Source: Planctomycetota bacterium
GTDB taxonomy: Bacteria; Planctomycetota; Phycisphaerae; Phycisphaerales; UBA1924
Direction: 5' to 3'
Length of the DNA stretch: 12,507 bases
Assembly: GCA_023429345.1 (NCBI GenBank)
Contig: JAEYVB010000171.1
Coordinates: 1 to 12,507 of the forward strand
Positions 5,893-12,507 of the stretch are shown piece by piece. The position numbers and the translations under genes were made by a program. The number at the start of each line of letters is the position of its first letter. The stretch's first letter is position 1. The notes under the pieces are model-generated. The model made no database searches, had not been told where the DNA came from, and saw nothing but the letters and a program-made list of their open reading frames with translations.

Positions 5893-7457
5893 TGAGCGCT
5901 TCCAGCAGACAGGGCGAGGAGCCGAGTTGGCTGCGGCCGCTGCATCTGGCGGCCGTGTTTTTGGCGGCGGTGCTTCTGCTTGTTCCGGGGCTGGGCCGGC
6001 GAGGGCTTTCGGCGACGGAGGGGCACCGGGTCATCCCCGGCTGGGAGATGGTGGAGTCGGGAAGTTATTGGCTTCCGACGATGTTCGGGCAGGCGTATCT
6101 GCGGAAGCCGCCGGGGATGCCGTGGGCGGTTGCGCTGTTTTCAGGCTTGTTCGGGCAGACCGAGTTTGCGGCGCGGCTGGTGTCGGTCTGCGCGACGGTT
6201 GGGCTGGCGTTGATCGCGACCGTGTTCGGGGCTAGGTGGTTCGGGCGGCGGTGGGGCCTTGCTGCCGGGATGACGGCTGTCCTGACGCCGCTCTTGTGGG
6301 ACCCGGCGCGGGCGGCAGAGATCGAGGCCTTGAACAACGTGGCGGCGGCGGCCGCGGTGCTGCTGCTGCTGGATGTGCTGGTGTACCAGGTGGACCCCGC
6401 GGGGGGCTCGCGGTCGCGGGGTCGGCTGATCGGCGGGGTGCTGGCTGGATTGGCGATGGCGATGGCGGGGCTGGTGAAGGGGCCGGCGGCGTTGCCGGCG
6501 GTGGCCGCGGCGGTGATCGCCGCGTGCGCGGTACGGCGATCGTGGAGGCCGCTGGCAGCCCCCGGTCTGTGGCTGGCGGTGGGCGTGGCGGGTGTCGTGG
6601 CGGGTGGGTCGCTGCTGCGGGTGCGGGCGGCGGTCGAAGCGTCGGGGCAGACGCCAGTCCTGCAGGGCGTGTCGGACTTTCTCTGGACGGGGCGGGCGTT
6701 CAATTTGGGCAGCGTTGGGGCGGTCGTGGTCATGCCGTTGCTGGCACTGCTCGCGGCGTTCCCGGCGTGCATGGCCATGCTGTTCCCGTGGGGTCCGGAC
6801 GCGAAGGCCGAGGCCAAGGACGTTGAGGCGATGCGGCGGCTCACGATGGCGCGGGCCGTGACGATCACCGCGGTGGGGGGGATTTTCATGCTGGCGGTGA
6901 TGGGCGTGCGCAACCCTCGTTACGCGCAGCCCTGCGTGGCGTTTGTCCCGGTGCTCGTGGCGTACTTCGTGCGGGGGTGGGGCAGCGAGTTCTTCATAAT
7001 CAGGCAGCGGATCGCGTCGGTGCTCATGCTCGGGCATCCGGCGGTGCTGGGGGCAGCGCTCGCCATCGCGGCGGTGCTGGCGGTGCATGACCCGTTCGGG
7101 TGGAGGGCGGACACCAGCGGCCGCGGTGCGGGCCGTGAGATCGGCCGGGCGATGCAGTGGCCGGGGGAGGTCTGGTCGGACCACGTGATCGAGGCCCGGC
7201 CGGAGACGCTGTGGTACGCGAAGGAAGAGGCCGGGCGCGGCGGGATCAGGGTTGTTCCGCGGTGGGTGCCGGGTCTTGCGCGGGAGGCGCGGGTGCCGCC
7301 GGCGGGCTCGTATCTACTGCTGCGTCAGGATGTCGGGAGCGACGAGGTAGACCCCTACACACGGGAGGGGCTGCTGGCAGGGTTGGAACTGGTCGCCTAC
7401 GGGCGGGTGCATAAGTACGGCTATGTGCTTTACCGCGTGCCGGGCTCGCCCGAGTAG
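5892..7457 (+). CDS. Glycosyltransferase family 39 (ArnT/PMT-like) integral membrane protein
   Basis: This 521-residue membrane protein has a first transmembrane helix (about 17-33), then the periplasmic loop that marks GT39/ArnT-like enzymes: an acidic residue in ATEGHR (E43), WEMVESGSYWLPTMFGQAYL and RKPPGMPW (71-78). This resembles the ArnT pattern of D/E-E-x-R, M-x-x-x-G-x-W and K-P-P-L-x-x-W. At least eight further hydrophobic segments follow, and a soluble tail of roughly 100 residues ends at 521. Such enzymes move a sugar from a polyprenyl-phosphate carrier to lipid A, protein or another glycan outside the inner membrane. The acceptor here cannot be told. The start ATG overlaps the phosphatase stop by one base, with CAGGA just upstream. 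The last 28 bp overlap the end of the convergent MtfA-like gene. Confidence 0.85.
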   Translation: MSASSRQGEEPSWLRPLHLAAVFLAAVLLLVPGLGRRGLSATEGHRVIPGWEMVESGSYWLPTMFGQAYLRKPPGMPWAVALFSGLFGQTEFAARLVSVCATVGLALIATVFGARWFGRRWGLAAGMTAVLTPLLWDPARAAEIEALNNVAAAAAVLLLLDVLVYQVDPAGGSRSRGRLIGGVLAGLAMAMAGLVKGPAALPAVAAAVIAACAVRRSWRPLAAPGLWLAVGVAGVVAGGSLLRVRAAVEASGQTPVLQGVSDFLWTGRAFNLGSVGAVVVMPLLALLAAFPACMAMLFPWGPDAKAEAKDVEAMRRLTMARAVTITAVGGIFMLAVMGVRNPRYAQPCVAFVPVLVAYFVRGWGSEFFIIRQRIASVLMLGHPAVLGAALAIAAVLAVHDPFGWRADTSGRGAGREIGRAMQWPGEVWSDHVIEARPETLWYAKEEAGRGGIRVVPRWVPGLAREARVPPAGSYLLLRQDVGSDEVDPYTREGLLAGLELVAYGRVHKYGYVLYRVPGSPE

Positions 7458-8227
7458 AGCGATGCAGGGTCCTGCTGGTAGAAACTCCGGAGCTGGGCGT
7501 AGAGCTCCGGGTGGCGTTCCCGCAGCTCCAGCGGACGTTCGAAGAACGTCTCGGTGGCGACGGCGAAGAACTCGGCGGGGCTCTGAGCGCCGTAGGGGTT
7601 CAGGAGGGTGGGCCGCGCGCTCCGCAGATCGTCGATGAGCCCGCGGTACTCGCGGCCGAGCACGTTGGCCCACGGGGTGTACATAGAGCGTTCGCGCAGG
7701 AGCGGGGCGCCCTCGACGGACCCGGACTCGCCGTCGAGCTGGTGCGCGAACTCGTGGTAGACGAGGTTGCGACCGTCGCGGTCGTTGGCGCCGCCGGTCT
7801 TTGCATCGCGCCAGCTCAGGACTACCGGCCCGCCCGCGCCCGGCGTGTGCCACGATTCGCCGAAGCGGGAATCGATCCCCTCGATGACCAGCCCCGCGGG
7901 CCCGGTGGTCTTCACCTGCGCGAGGTAGCCGCTGGGGTAGACGAGGATGGTCCTCAGGCCGGGGAAGTAGTCGGTCTCCCGGTGCAGGAGGAGCAGGCAG
8001 GCCTGCCCGGCGATCGTGACCCGGATCTCGTCGGTCATCTCGAGCCCGCCGCAGCCCTCGAAGTATTTTTCGGCGAGGAAGACCCGGATGTGCCCTTCGA
8101 GCTCCCGCCGGTCGGCCTCGGGCAGGCGCGAATAGATCGCGACGTTGTCGTTCAGGTAGCGGCGCCAGATCGGCGGGAAGGGGCTCTCGCGCAGGCGCCT
8201 GCGTCTCCGGGATTTGAAGAGCATCAT
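7430..8227 (-). CDS. mtfA: MtfA-like zinc-dependent peptidase (M90)
   Basis: The product has 265 residues, the same length as E. coli MtfA. The zinc site is YHEFAHQLDGESG with H158, E159 and H162, and the third ligand is probably E226 in SPAEFFAVATETFFE. The C-terminal RSFYQQDPASL matches the family end. In enterobacteria MtfA is a cytosolic aminopeptidase that binds the repressor Mlc and so affects glucose PTS expression. No Mlc or PTS gene is seen here, so only the peptidase assignment is safe. Two adjacent ATGs (8227 and 8224) open the frame, with no Shine-Dalgarno. It lies 56 bp downstream of the DUF4442 gene in the same direction. Its 3' end overlaps the convergent glycosyltransferase by 28 bp, with stop TAA at 7430-7432. 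Confidence 0.92.
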   Translation of the reverse strand: MMLFKSRRRRRLRESPFPPIWRRYLNDNVAIYSRLPEADRRELEGHIRVFLAEKYFEGCGGLEMTDEIRVTIAGQACLLLLHRETDYFPGLRTILVYPSGYLAQVKTTGPAGLVIEGIDSRFGESWHTPGAGGPVVLSWRDAKTGGANDRDGRNLVYHEFAHQLDGESGSVEGAPLLRERSMYTPWANVLGREYRGLIDDLRSARPTLLNPYGAQSPAEFFAVATETFFERPLELRERHPELYAQLRSFYQQDPASLYSGEPGTR

Positions 8228-8248
8228 CGGTGCAACTGTATTGGGGAT

Positions 8249-8270
8249 CGCGTGCGCGGGATTGCACGCG
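8249..8270. repeat. Perfect 7-bp inverted repeat between the DUF4442 and mtfA-like genes
   Basis: CGCGTGC (8249-8255) and GCACGCG (8264-8270) flank an 8-nt loop inside the 56-bp gap. There is no T-run on either side, so a classical terminator is unlikely. It lies about 20-40 nt before the mtfA-like ATG, where a leader hairpin or operator could act. Chance is a real alternative in GC-rich DNA. Confidence 0.4.
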
Positions 8271-8283
8271 GGGTCGCCGGGGA

Positions 8284-8859
8284 TCAGCCGCGGATGGGGC
8301 GGCCCTTGCGCTTCTGGTGCGACTTGGGCGTGACATGGAAGGTGGCGGTGCAGCGGCCGACCCGGCGCTCCTTGTCGCCGCGGGCGATCTGCTGCACGAT
8401 GTCCAGGTCCAGGGTCGTGTTGAACTCCTGGTGGGCGGCGGCCAGTTCTTCCAGGTTCTCGCGGGGGCTGATCCGGTAGATGGCGGGGCCGAAGCAGGGG
8501 CGGAGGAACTTGTACTGGAGATCCTTGCAGACGACGGTGTACTCCCCGCCGCAGACGCCGAAGACGTACATGCCGCCGGCGACCTCGCTGTTGGCGAGGA
8601 GGGCAGCGCCGGCCATGGCGTTGTACCAGTTGCGGTTGAAGCGGCGGAAGGGGAGGACCGCGGCGAAGCTCTTGGCGTCGATCCGCTTCATCCGGATCCC
8701 GCTCTTGAAGGCGTAGGGCAGCCAGATCAGCGAGCAGACGCGGTGCCAGAAGTTGTTGCGGGTGGAGAGCCGGCTGATAAACGCGTCCAGCCGGTCCATC
8801 ACGGACCGCTTGGGCCGGGGGTTATCGAGTCGGTTCTTGGGCGTCAATGCCTGGCTCAA
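8284..8859 (-). CDS. DUF4442/hotdog-fold protein (putative thioesterase-like)
   Basis: The frame gives 191 residues from a TTG start (8857-8859), chosen because a strong GGAGAAGGA lies 5 nt upstream. An internal ATG at 8799 is the alternative. The central part resembles DUF4442 hotdog proteins: an aromatic/Asn-rich FRRFNRNWYNAMAG (71-84), a helix with NSEVAGGMY (90-98) where hotdog enzymes place a catalytic acidic residue, and KDLQYKFLRPC (112-122) as the expected beta strand. Hotdog proteins of this kind act on acyl-CoA or acyl-ACP thioesters, or are uncharacterised. The tail is strongly basic, with KSHQKRKGRP near the end, which is unusual and may bind nucleic acid or phosphate. It is first in a likely two-gene unit with the mtfA-like gene. 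The family assignment is from memory of the pattern and is not certain. Confidence 0.65.
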   Translation of the reverse strand: MSQALTPKNRLDNPRPKRSVMDRLDAFISRLSTRNNFWHRVCSLIWLPYAFKSGIRMKRIDAKSFAAVLPFRRFNRNWYNAMAGAALLANSEVAGGMYVFGVCGGEYTVVCKDLQYKFLRPCFGPAIYRISPRENLEELAAAHQEFNTTLDLDIVQQIARGDKERRVGRCTATFHVTPKSHQKRKGRPIRG

Positions 8860-8864
8860 CGGGG

Positions 8865-8873
8865 TCCTTCTCC
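8865..8873 (-). promoter_or_regulatory. Shine-Dalgarno that fixes the TTG start of the DUF4442 gene
   Basis: On the minus strand GGAGAAGGA lies 5 nt before TTG 8859. It is the strongest ribosome binding site in the window, where most genes have weak ones, and it decides for the TTG over the internal ATG at 8799. Confidence 0.6.
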
Positions 8874-8886
8874 GGCCTGTGGCGGG

Positions 8887-8892
8887 ATACTA
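8887..8892 (-). promoter_or_regulatory. Possible -10 element for the DUF4442 gene
   Basis: On the minus strand TAGTAT matches TATAAT at four of six positions and would start RNA about 20 nt before the Shine-Dalgarno/TTG region. No good -35 hexamer is seen at 16-18 bp, and a GC-rich hairpin (8901-8920) occupies that place. Weak call. Confidence 0.25.
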
Positions 8893-8900
8893 GGTCGCTT

Positions 8901-8920
8901 GCCGCGGGAAGGGCCGCGGC
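8901..8920. repeat. Perfect 7-bp inverted repeat in the divergent tRNA/DUF4442 spacer
   Basis: GCCGCGG (8901-8907) and CCGCGGC (8914-8920) flank a 6-nt loop GAAGGG. It sits between the putative promoters of the divergent DUF4442 gene and tRNA-Phe. It has no T-run. It may be an operator or simply GC-rich self-complementarity. Confidence 0.4.
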
Positions 8921-8944
8921 CGGGCCGTGAGGTCGGGGGCAACC

Positions 8945-8972
8945 TTGACCCCGGTTCCGGCGCGGTTACCCT
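8945..8972 (+). promoter_or_regulatory. Sigma-70-type promoter for tRNA-Phe
   Basis: TTGACC (8945-8950, five of six to TTGACA) and TACCCT (8967-8972, four of six to TATAAT) are separated by 16 bp. Transcription would start near 8979, about 9 nt before the mature tRNA 5' end. This is the best -35/-10 pair I see in the window and is well placed for a stable RNA. Confidence 0.5.
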
Positions 8973-8987
8973 TCCGATTACCTGCTG

Positions 8988-9060
8988 GGGCAGGTAGCTC
9001 AGTTGGCAGAGCACCGCACTGAAAATGCGGGTGTCGCCGGTTCAAGTCCGGCCCTGCCCA
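8988..9060 (+). tRNA. tRNA-Phe (anticodon GAA)
   Basis: The 73-nt sequence folds as a full cloverleaf. The acceptor stem is GGGCAGG with CCTGCCC (9053-9059), and the discriminator is A9060. The D stem is GCTC with GAGC. The anticodon stem CCGCA/TGCGG holds the 7-nt loop CTGAAAA with GAA at 9021-9023. The variable loop is GTGTC, and the T stem GCCGG/CCGGC has the loop TTCAAGT. The 3' CCA is not encoded (TTC follows), so CCA-adding enzyme must finish it. It stands alone. Confidence 0.97.
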
Positions 9061-9068
9061 TTCCCGCC

Positions 9069-9083
9069 GCGGCCTTCTGCCGC
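9069..9083 (+). terminator. Weak hairpin after tRNA-Phe
   Basis: GCGGC (9069-9073) and GCCGC (9079-9083) form a 5-bp stem with the loop CTTCT, beginning 9 nt after the tRNA end. No T-run follows, so termination by it is doubtful and the tRNA transcript may read on towards the efflux operon. Confidence 0.25.
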
Positions 9084-9108
9084 TCGGCACCTTCTCGCAT
9101 GTATCGTC

Positions 9109-9175
9109 GACAGCTTAAACCGGTGTGACGGCACCTACGTCCCGCCGGATCGTTGACGGTTTGCATTAAGCTGTC
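9109..9175. repeat. Perfect 10-bp inverted repeat in the leader of the efflux operon
   Basis: GACAGCTTAA (9109-9118) and TTAAGCTGTC (9166-9175) are perfectly complementary and 47 nt apart. A further ACCG/CGGT pairing (9119-9122 with 9157-9160) extends the stem if TTGCA (9161-9165) is bulged. A small inner hairpin GACG/CGTC (9127-9130 with 9138-9141) can also form. The TTAA core is AT-rich against very GC-rich surroundings, which makes chance less likely. The element lies 49 nt after the tRNA and ends 56 nt before the adaptor ATG. Confidence 0.6.
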
Positions 9176-9231
9176 TCGTCCCGCGTTCCCTCGTTTGGGC
9201 ACGGTGAGGGCGGGGGAACCAAAGGGCACGG

Positions 9232-10311
9232 ATGCGAGCAAAGACCGCCGCTGTACTGGTTGCGATCACCCTGGGCGGACTCGCGGGATGCGAGCGGGGG
9301 GAGGCTCCGGCGCGTTCACGCGGGGAGGCGCCGGAGGTCCGCACCGTCGCGGCCTGGCTCGGGACGGTCAATAGGGTTGCTCACTCGGTCGGCCAGATCC
9401 GCGCAGTGGAGTCGGTCACCATCGCGTCCGAGGTATCGGGGCTGGTGCGGTCCGTCCACTTCGATGAGGGCGGGGTCGTGGATGCGGGGGATGTGATCGT
9501 CGAGCTCGACAACCAGCGTGCGCTGGCATCCCTGGCCGCGGCCCGCGCCCGGCGCGATCGCGCGGCGAGGCAACTCGAGCGGTACGAGCAGGCGGCGACG
9601 ACCTCCGCCGCGAGCACCACCGAGCTAGACACGGTTCGGACCGAGCTCGAGGAGGCCGAGGCGGAGTACGAGCTCGTCCGCATCAACGTCGAGGATCATC
9701 GGATCACCGCGCCGTTCGCGGGCCGCGTCGGACTCCGGATGGTCAGCCCCGGCGGGTACATCCAGGCCGGGGACGGTTTGACGACGCTGACGAGCGTGGA
9801 CCCGATCGAGGTCGAGTTTTCCATACCAGAGCGGTACCTCGCGGACCTTCGGCCCGGTTTGGAGGTCACGGCGACCTCGCCCGCGTTTGCGGGGAGGGAG
9901 TTCCGGTCGGTGGTCGCGGTGGTGACGCCGGAGGTGGATCCCTCGACGCGGACGGTCCTGGTGCTGGCCCGGGCCGACAACGGCGACGGGGCGCTCCGGC
10001 CGGGGATGTTCGTCAACGTGCGGGTGGTGCTGGGGGAGCGGGAGAACGCCGTCATGGTGCCGGAGGCCTCGGTGCAATACCAGGGCAACCAGGCGATGCT
10101 CTTCGTGGTCGAGGGCGACCAGGCGAAGCAGCGTCATATCCGCGTTGGGGAGCGCCGCGACGGGCTCGTCGAGGTTCTCGAGGGGGTGGAGGCCGGAACC
10201 CCGGTGGTCACCGAGGGTCTGCAGAAGATCCGGGACGGCGTGGCCGTGCGCCCGGTGCCTGTCGCCCGATCGGTGGTGGGGGAGCCGGGCGCGGCCGAGG
10301 GGAACGGCTGA
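9232..10311 (+). CDS. RND efflux periplasmic adaptor (membrane fusion protein), lipoprotein
   Basis: The 359-residue product starts with MRAKTAAVLVAITLGGLAGC, a lipoprotein signal with lipobox LAGC and acylated C20. It has the membrane fusion protein order. The first half-lipoyl segment (about 58-92) has VSGLVRSVHFDEGGVVDAGDVI. An alpha-hairpin coiled coil follows (about 94-152, AAARARRDRAARQLERYEQ then ELEEAEAEYELV). The second lipoyl half is ITAPFAGRVGLRMVSPGGYI (158-177). Beta-barrel and membrane-proximal domains complete it, with VDPIEVEFSIPE, LRPGMFVNVRV and AVMVPEASV. It links the permease to an outer-membrane channel in tripartite efflux. It overlaps the permease start by one base (TGATG). 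No regulator or TolC-like gene is in the window. Confidence 0.93.
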   Translation: MRAKTAAVLVAITLGGLAGCERGEAPARSRGEAPEVRTVAAWLGTVNRVAHSVGQIRAVESVTIASEVSGLVRSVHFDEGGVVDAGDVIVELDNQRALASLAAARARRDRAARQLERYEQAATTSAASTTELDTVRTELEEAEAEYELVRINVEDHRITAPFAGRVGLRMVSPGGYIQAGDGLTTLTSVDPIEVEFSIPERYLADLRPGLEVTATSPAFAGREFRSVVAVVTPEVDPSTRTVLVLARADNGDGALRPGMFVNVRVVLGERENAVMVPEASVQYQGNQAMLFVVEGDQAKQRHIRVGERRDGLVEVLEGVEAGTPVVTEGLQKIRDGVAVRPVPVARSVVGEPGAAEGNG

Positions 10312-12507
10312 TGTGGCTGTCCGATACGTCGGTTCGGCGCCCGGTTTTCGCGACGGTGGTGAACCTCGTGCTCGTGGTGCTGGGGGCGGTCGCGATCAGC
10401 CGGCTGCAGGTGCGGCAGTACCCGGATGTCGATCCGCCGGTGGTCTCGATCTCGACGACGTACCGGGGCGCCTCGGCGGCCGTGATCGACGCGGAGGTCA
10501 CGAAGCGTCTGGTCGATCAGCTGAGCGGCATCGAGGGAATCCGCACGATCGAGTCGACCAGCAGCGACGAGTCGTCGCGGATCGACGTGGAGTTCACGCT
10601 GGACCGCGATCTGGACCTGGCGGCGGCGGATGTCCGCGACCAGATCAGCCGCGCCCGGCGCAACCTGCCGACCGAGATCGAAGATCCGGTGGTCACGAAG
10701 GCCTCCAGCGACGCCTCGCCGATCATGTGGATCACGCTGACCAGCGAAACTCTCTCGGCGCTCGAGCTGACGGACCTGGCGGACCGCTCGCTTTCGGAGC
10801 CGCTGTCAATCGTGTCCGGCGTGGCCAGCGTCCGCATCGGCGGGCAGCGCCGCTATGCGATCCGGATCTGGCTGGACCGCGAGGCGATGGCCGCCCGGCG
10901 TGTCACGGTGGACGATATCGCGGCGCGTCTCGAGGCGGAGAACACGGAACTTCCCGCGGGGCGGATCGAGTCTATCGACCGGGAGTTCTCCGTCCGCGCG
11001 CTGTCCCGACTGGCCACGCCCGAGGAGTTCGCCGCGCTGGTGATCCGCGATGAGGGGGCGAGCCGTGTCCGTCTGGCCGATGTCGCACGCGTGGAGCTTG
11101 ATGCGGAGGACGAACGAAGCGGCTTTTACCTGAACGGGAAGCAGGCGGTGTCGGTCGGCATTATCCGCCAGTCCAACGCCAACACCATCGCCGTGGCCGA
11201 CGCCGTGAAGGAGGAACTCGAGCGGCTCCGCCCGATGCTGCCGGCGGGGACGGAGATGCGCATCGGCTCCGACGATTCGATCTTCATCCGCGCATCCATT
11301 CACGAGGTGGTGCTGGCGCTGCTTATCGCGGTGGCCCTCGTCGTCCTGGTCATCCTGGCCTTCCTCGGCTCGCTCCGGGCGACCGTCATCCCCACCGTGG
11401 CCATCCCGGTCTCGGTGATCGCCACGGGGATACTGCTCCTCACGCTGGGCTTCACGGTGAACGTCCTGACGCTGCTGGCGGCGGTGCTGGCCATCGGGCT
11501 GGTGGTGGACGACGCCATTGTCGTGCTGGAGAACATCGACCGGCGGATCCGCGAGGGCGAGCCGCCGGCCGTGGCCGCGGTGCGCGGGGCCCGGGAGGTC
11601 GGATTCGCCATCATCGCCACGACCATGGTGCTGGTCGCGGTCTTCGTGCCCATCTCGTTCCTCACGGGCAAGGTCGGGCGGCTGTTCAACGAGTTCGGGA
11701 TCACGCTCGCGGCGGCGGTGTGCTTCTCCGGCGTGACCGCCCTGACCCTGGGCCCGATGCTGTCGTCCCGGATCCTGAAGGCTCACGCGCCGAGGCCTGC
11801 GGGCGGGCGTCCGAGCACGCTCCGCCGCATCATCCGGGCGCCGGGCCGCCTCCTGGGCGGGGCGAACGCGGCGTACCGCTGGATGATCGCGCACTCCCTG
11901 CGTCTGGGGTGGCTCGGCGCGGCCGCGGTGCTCGCGATCGGCGGGTCGGCGGTGTGGTTCTTCGAGGCGTTGCCGAAGGAGTTGACCCCGGTCGAGGACC
12001 AGGGCCGGTTCATGATCATGCTGGATGCGCCCGAGGGCGCCTCGCTCGAATCCACGACGGCGCAGGTCCGCGAGGTGGAGAAGGTCCTCGCCCCCTATCT
12101 CGGCGAGAACGGCCCGGTCGCTACGGTCCTGAGCATCGTGGCGCCGGGATGGGGAGGCGGCGCCTCGGTCAACACGGCACGGATCATCGTCCGGCCCAAG
12201 CCCTGGCACGAGCGGGACATGAGCCAGCAGGAGATCGTCCGCGCGATCCAGCCCAAGCTCATGGCCATTCCCGGGGCGCGCATCATCGCGATCAACCCCC
12301 CGGGGCTCGGAATCCGCGGCGGCAGTCAGCCCATCCAGTACGCGCTCGGCGCGCCGGATTATGAGTCCGCCCAGGAGTGGAGCCGGACGCTGGTCGAGGC
12401 GCTCCGGGATGATCCCTCGTTCGTGAACCTCCGGGCGGAGTTCGAGAACACCAAGCCGCAGCTCCAGGTCGAGATCGACCGTGTCCGGGCTTTCAGCCTC
12501 GGGCTGA
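10311..12507 (+). CDS. RND efflux transporter permease, AcrB/HAE1-like (partial, runs off right edge)
   Basis: About 732 residues are present of a family near 1,030-1,050; the frame is open to the right edge. The N-terminus MWLSDTSVRRPVFATVV is typical, followed by TM1 (12-30), RLQVRQYPDVDPPVV, porter-domain segments such as TYRGASAAVIDAEV, and a cluster of transmembrane helices from about 328. The proton-relay pair in TM4 is present in IGLVVDDAIVVLENIDRR (D400, D401; AcrB D407/D408). The second periplasmic half begins LPKELTPVEDQGRFM. It exports hydrophobic or amphipathic compounds using the proton gradient, with the upstream adaptor. GAGGGGA lies 7 nt before ATG 10311, inside the end of the adaptor gene, so coupled translation is likely. 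The substrate and the exact subfamily cannot be set from this part. Confidence 0.95.
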   Translation, partial: MWLSDTSVRRPVFATVVNLVLVVLGAVAISRLQVRQYPDVDPPVVSISTTYRGASAAVIDAEVTKRLVDQLSGIEGIRTIESTSSDESSRIDVEFTLDRDLDLAAADVRDQISRARRNLPTEIEDPVVTKASSDASPIMWITLTSETLSALELTDLADRSLSEPLSIVSGVASVRIGGQRRYAIRIWLDREAMAARRVTVDDIAARLEAENTELPAGRIESIDREFSVRALSRLATPEEFAALVIRDEGASRVRLADVARVELDAEDERSGFYLNGKQAVSVGIIRQSNANTIAVADAVKEELERLRPMLPAGTEMRIGSDDSIFIRASIHEVVLALLIAVALVVLVILAFLGSLRATVIPTVAIPVSVIATGILLLTLGFTVNVLTLLAAVLAIGLVVDDAIVVLENIDRRIREGEPPAVAAVRGAREVGFAIIATTMVLVAVFVPISFLTGKVGRLFNEFGITLAAAVCFSGVTALTLGPMLSSRILKAHAPRPAGGRPSTLRRIIRAPGRLLGGANAAYRWMIAHSLRLGWLGAAAVLAIGGSAVWFFEALPKELTPVEDQGRFMIMLDAPEGASLESTTAQVREVEKVLAPYLGENGPVATVLSIVAPGWGGGASVNTARIIVRPKPWHERDMSQQEIVRAIQPKLMAIPGARIIAINPPGLGIRGGSQPIQYALGAPDYESAQEWSRTLVEALRDDPSFVNLRAEFENTKPQLQVEIDRVRAFSLGL

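Noticed and set aside
9150..9165. TTGCA at 9161-9165 as the -12 half of a sigma-54 promoter for the efflux operon
   Set aside because: The expected -24 position reads TCGT instead of TGGC, so only half of the promoter is present.
8988..9175. tRNA-Phe as an integration site with the inverted repeat as mobile element remnant
   Set aside because: There is no integrase, no second copy of the tRNA 3' end in the window and no transposase; the flanking genes are ordinary chromosomal ones.
10806..12209. Long minus-strand open frame over the efflux permease
   Set aside because: It is rich in Arg, His, Asp and Gly as expected for the reverse of a hydrophobic membrane protein, and has no recognisable domain.

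Overview
The window is GC-rich bacterial chromosomal DNA, most probably from a planctomycete of the Phycisphaerae/Phycisphaerales type. The strongest clue is a secreted protein with a TIGR03790-type head that ends in two 30-residue dockerin-like repeats of the 'GC-type' sorting module known mainly from that group. Very tight gene packing, GTG and TTG starts, a tRNA without an encoded CCA and weak Shine-Dalgarno use fit this assignment but do not prove it.

Layout from left to right. (1) 1-430, minus: the N-terminal part of an unrecognised secreted protein, cut by the window edge. (2) 703-2910, plus: the TIGR03790/dockerin-like exported protein, divergent from the first gene across 272 bp. (3) 2926-5216, minus: recR followed by rpoN (sigma-54), overlapping by one base. 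(4) 5248-7457, plus: a membrane-anchored protein phosphatase and a GT39/ArnT-like glycosyltransferase, also overlapping by one base. A good match to a sigma-54 (-24/-12) promoter lies just upstream of the phosphatase and on top of the recR start. (5) 7430-8859, minus: a DUF4442/hotdog protein and an MtfA-like zinc peptidase; the peptidase gene overlaps the end of the glycosyltransferase tail-to-tail by 28 bp. (6) 8988-9060, plus: tRNA-Phe(GAA) with a recognisable promoter. (7) 9232 to the right edge, plus: an RND efflux pair, lipoprotein adaptor and inner-membrane permease, with the permease running off the end.

Most of this is ordinary housekeeping and envelope content, and I see no phage, insertion sequence, CRISPR array, toxin-antitoxin pair or defence island. 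The most interesting signal is regulatory. The gene for sigma-54 sits in an operon whose start region carries a divergent sigma-54-type promoter, which suggests that sigma-54 drives the phosphatase-glycosyltransferase operon and may repress its own operon by occupancy. Second is the TIGR03790 head joined to a dockerin-like tail, an uncharacterised exported protein. Third is a 10-bp perfect inverted repeat with AT-rich arms between the tRNA and the efflux operon, which could be an operator or a structured leader.
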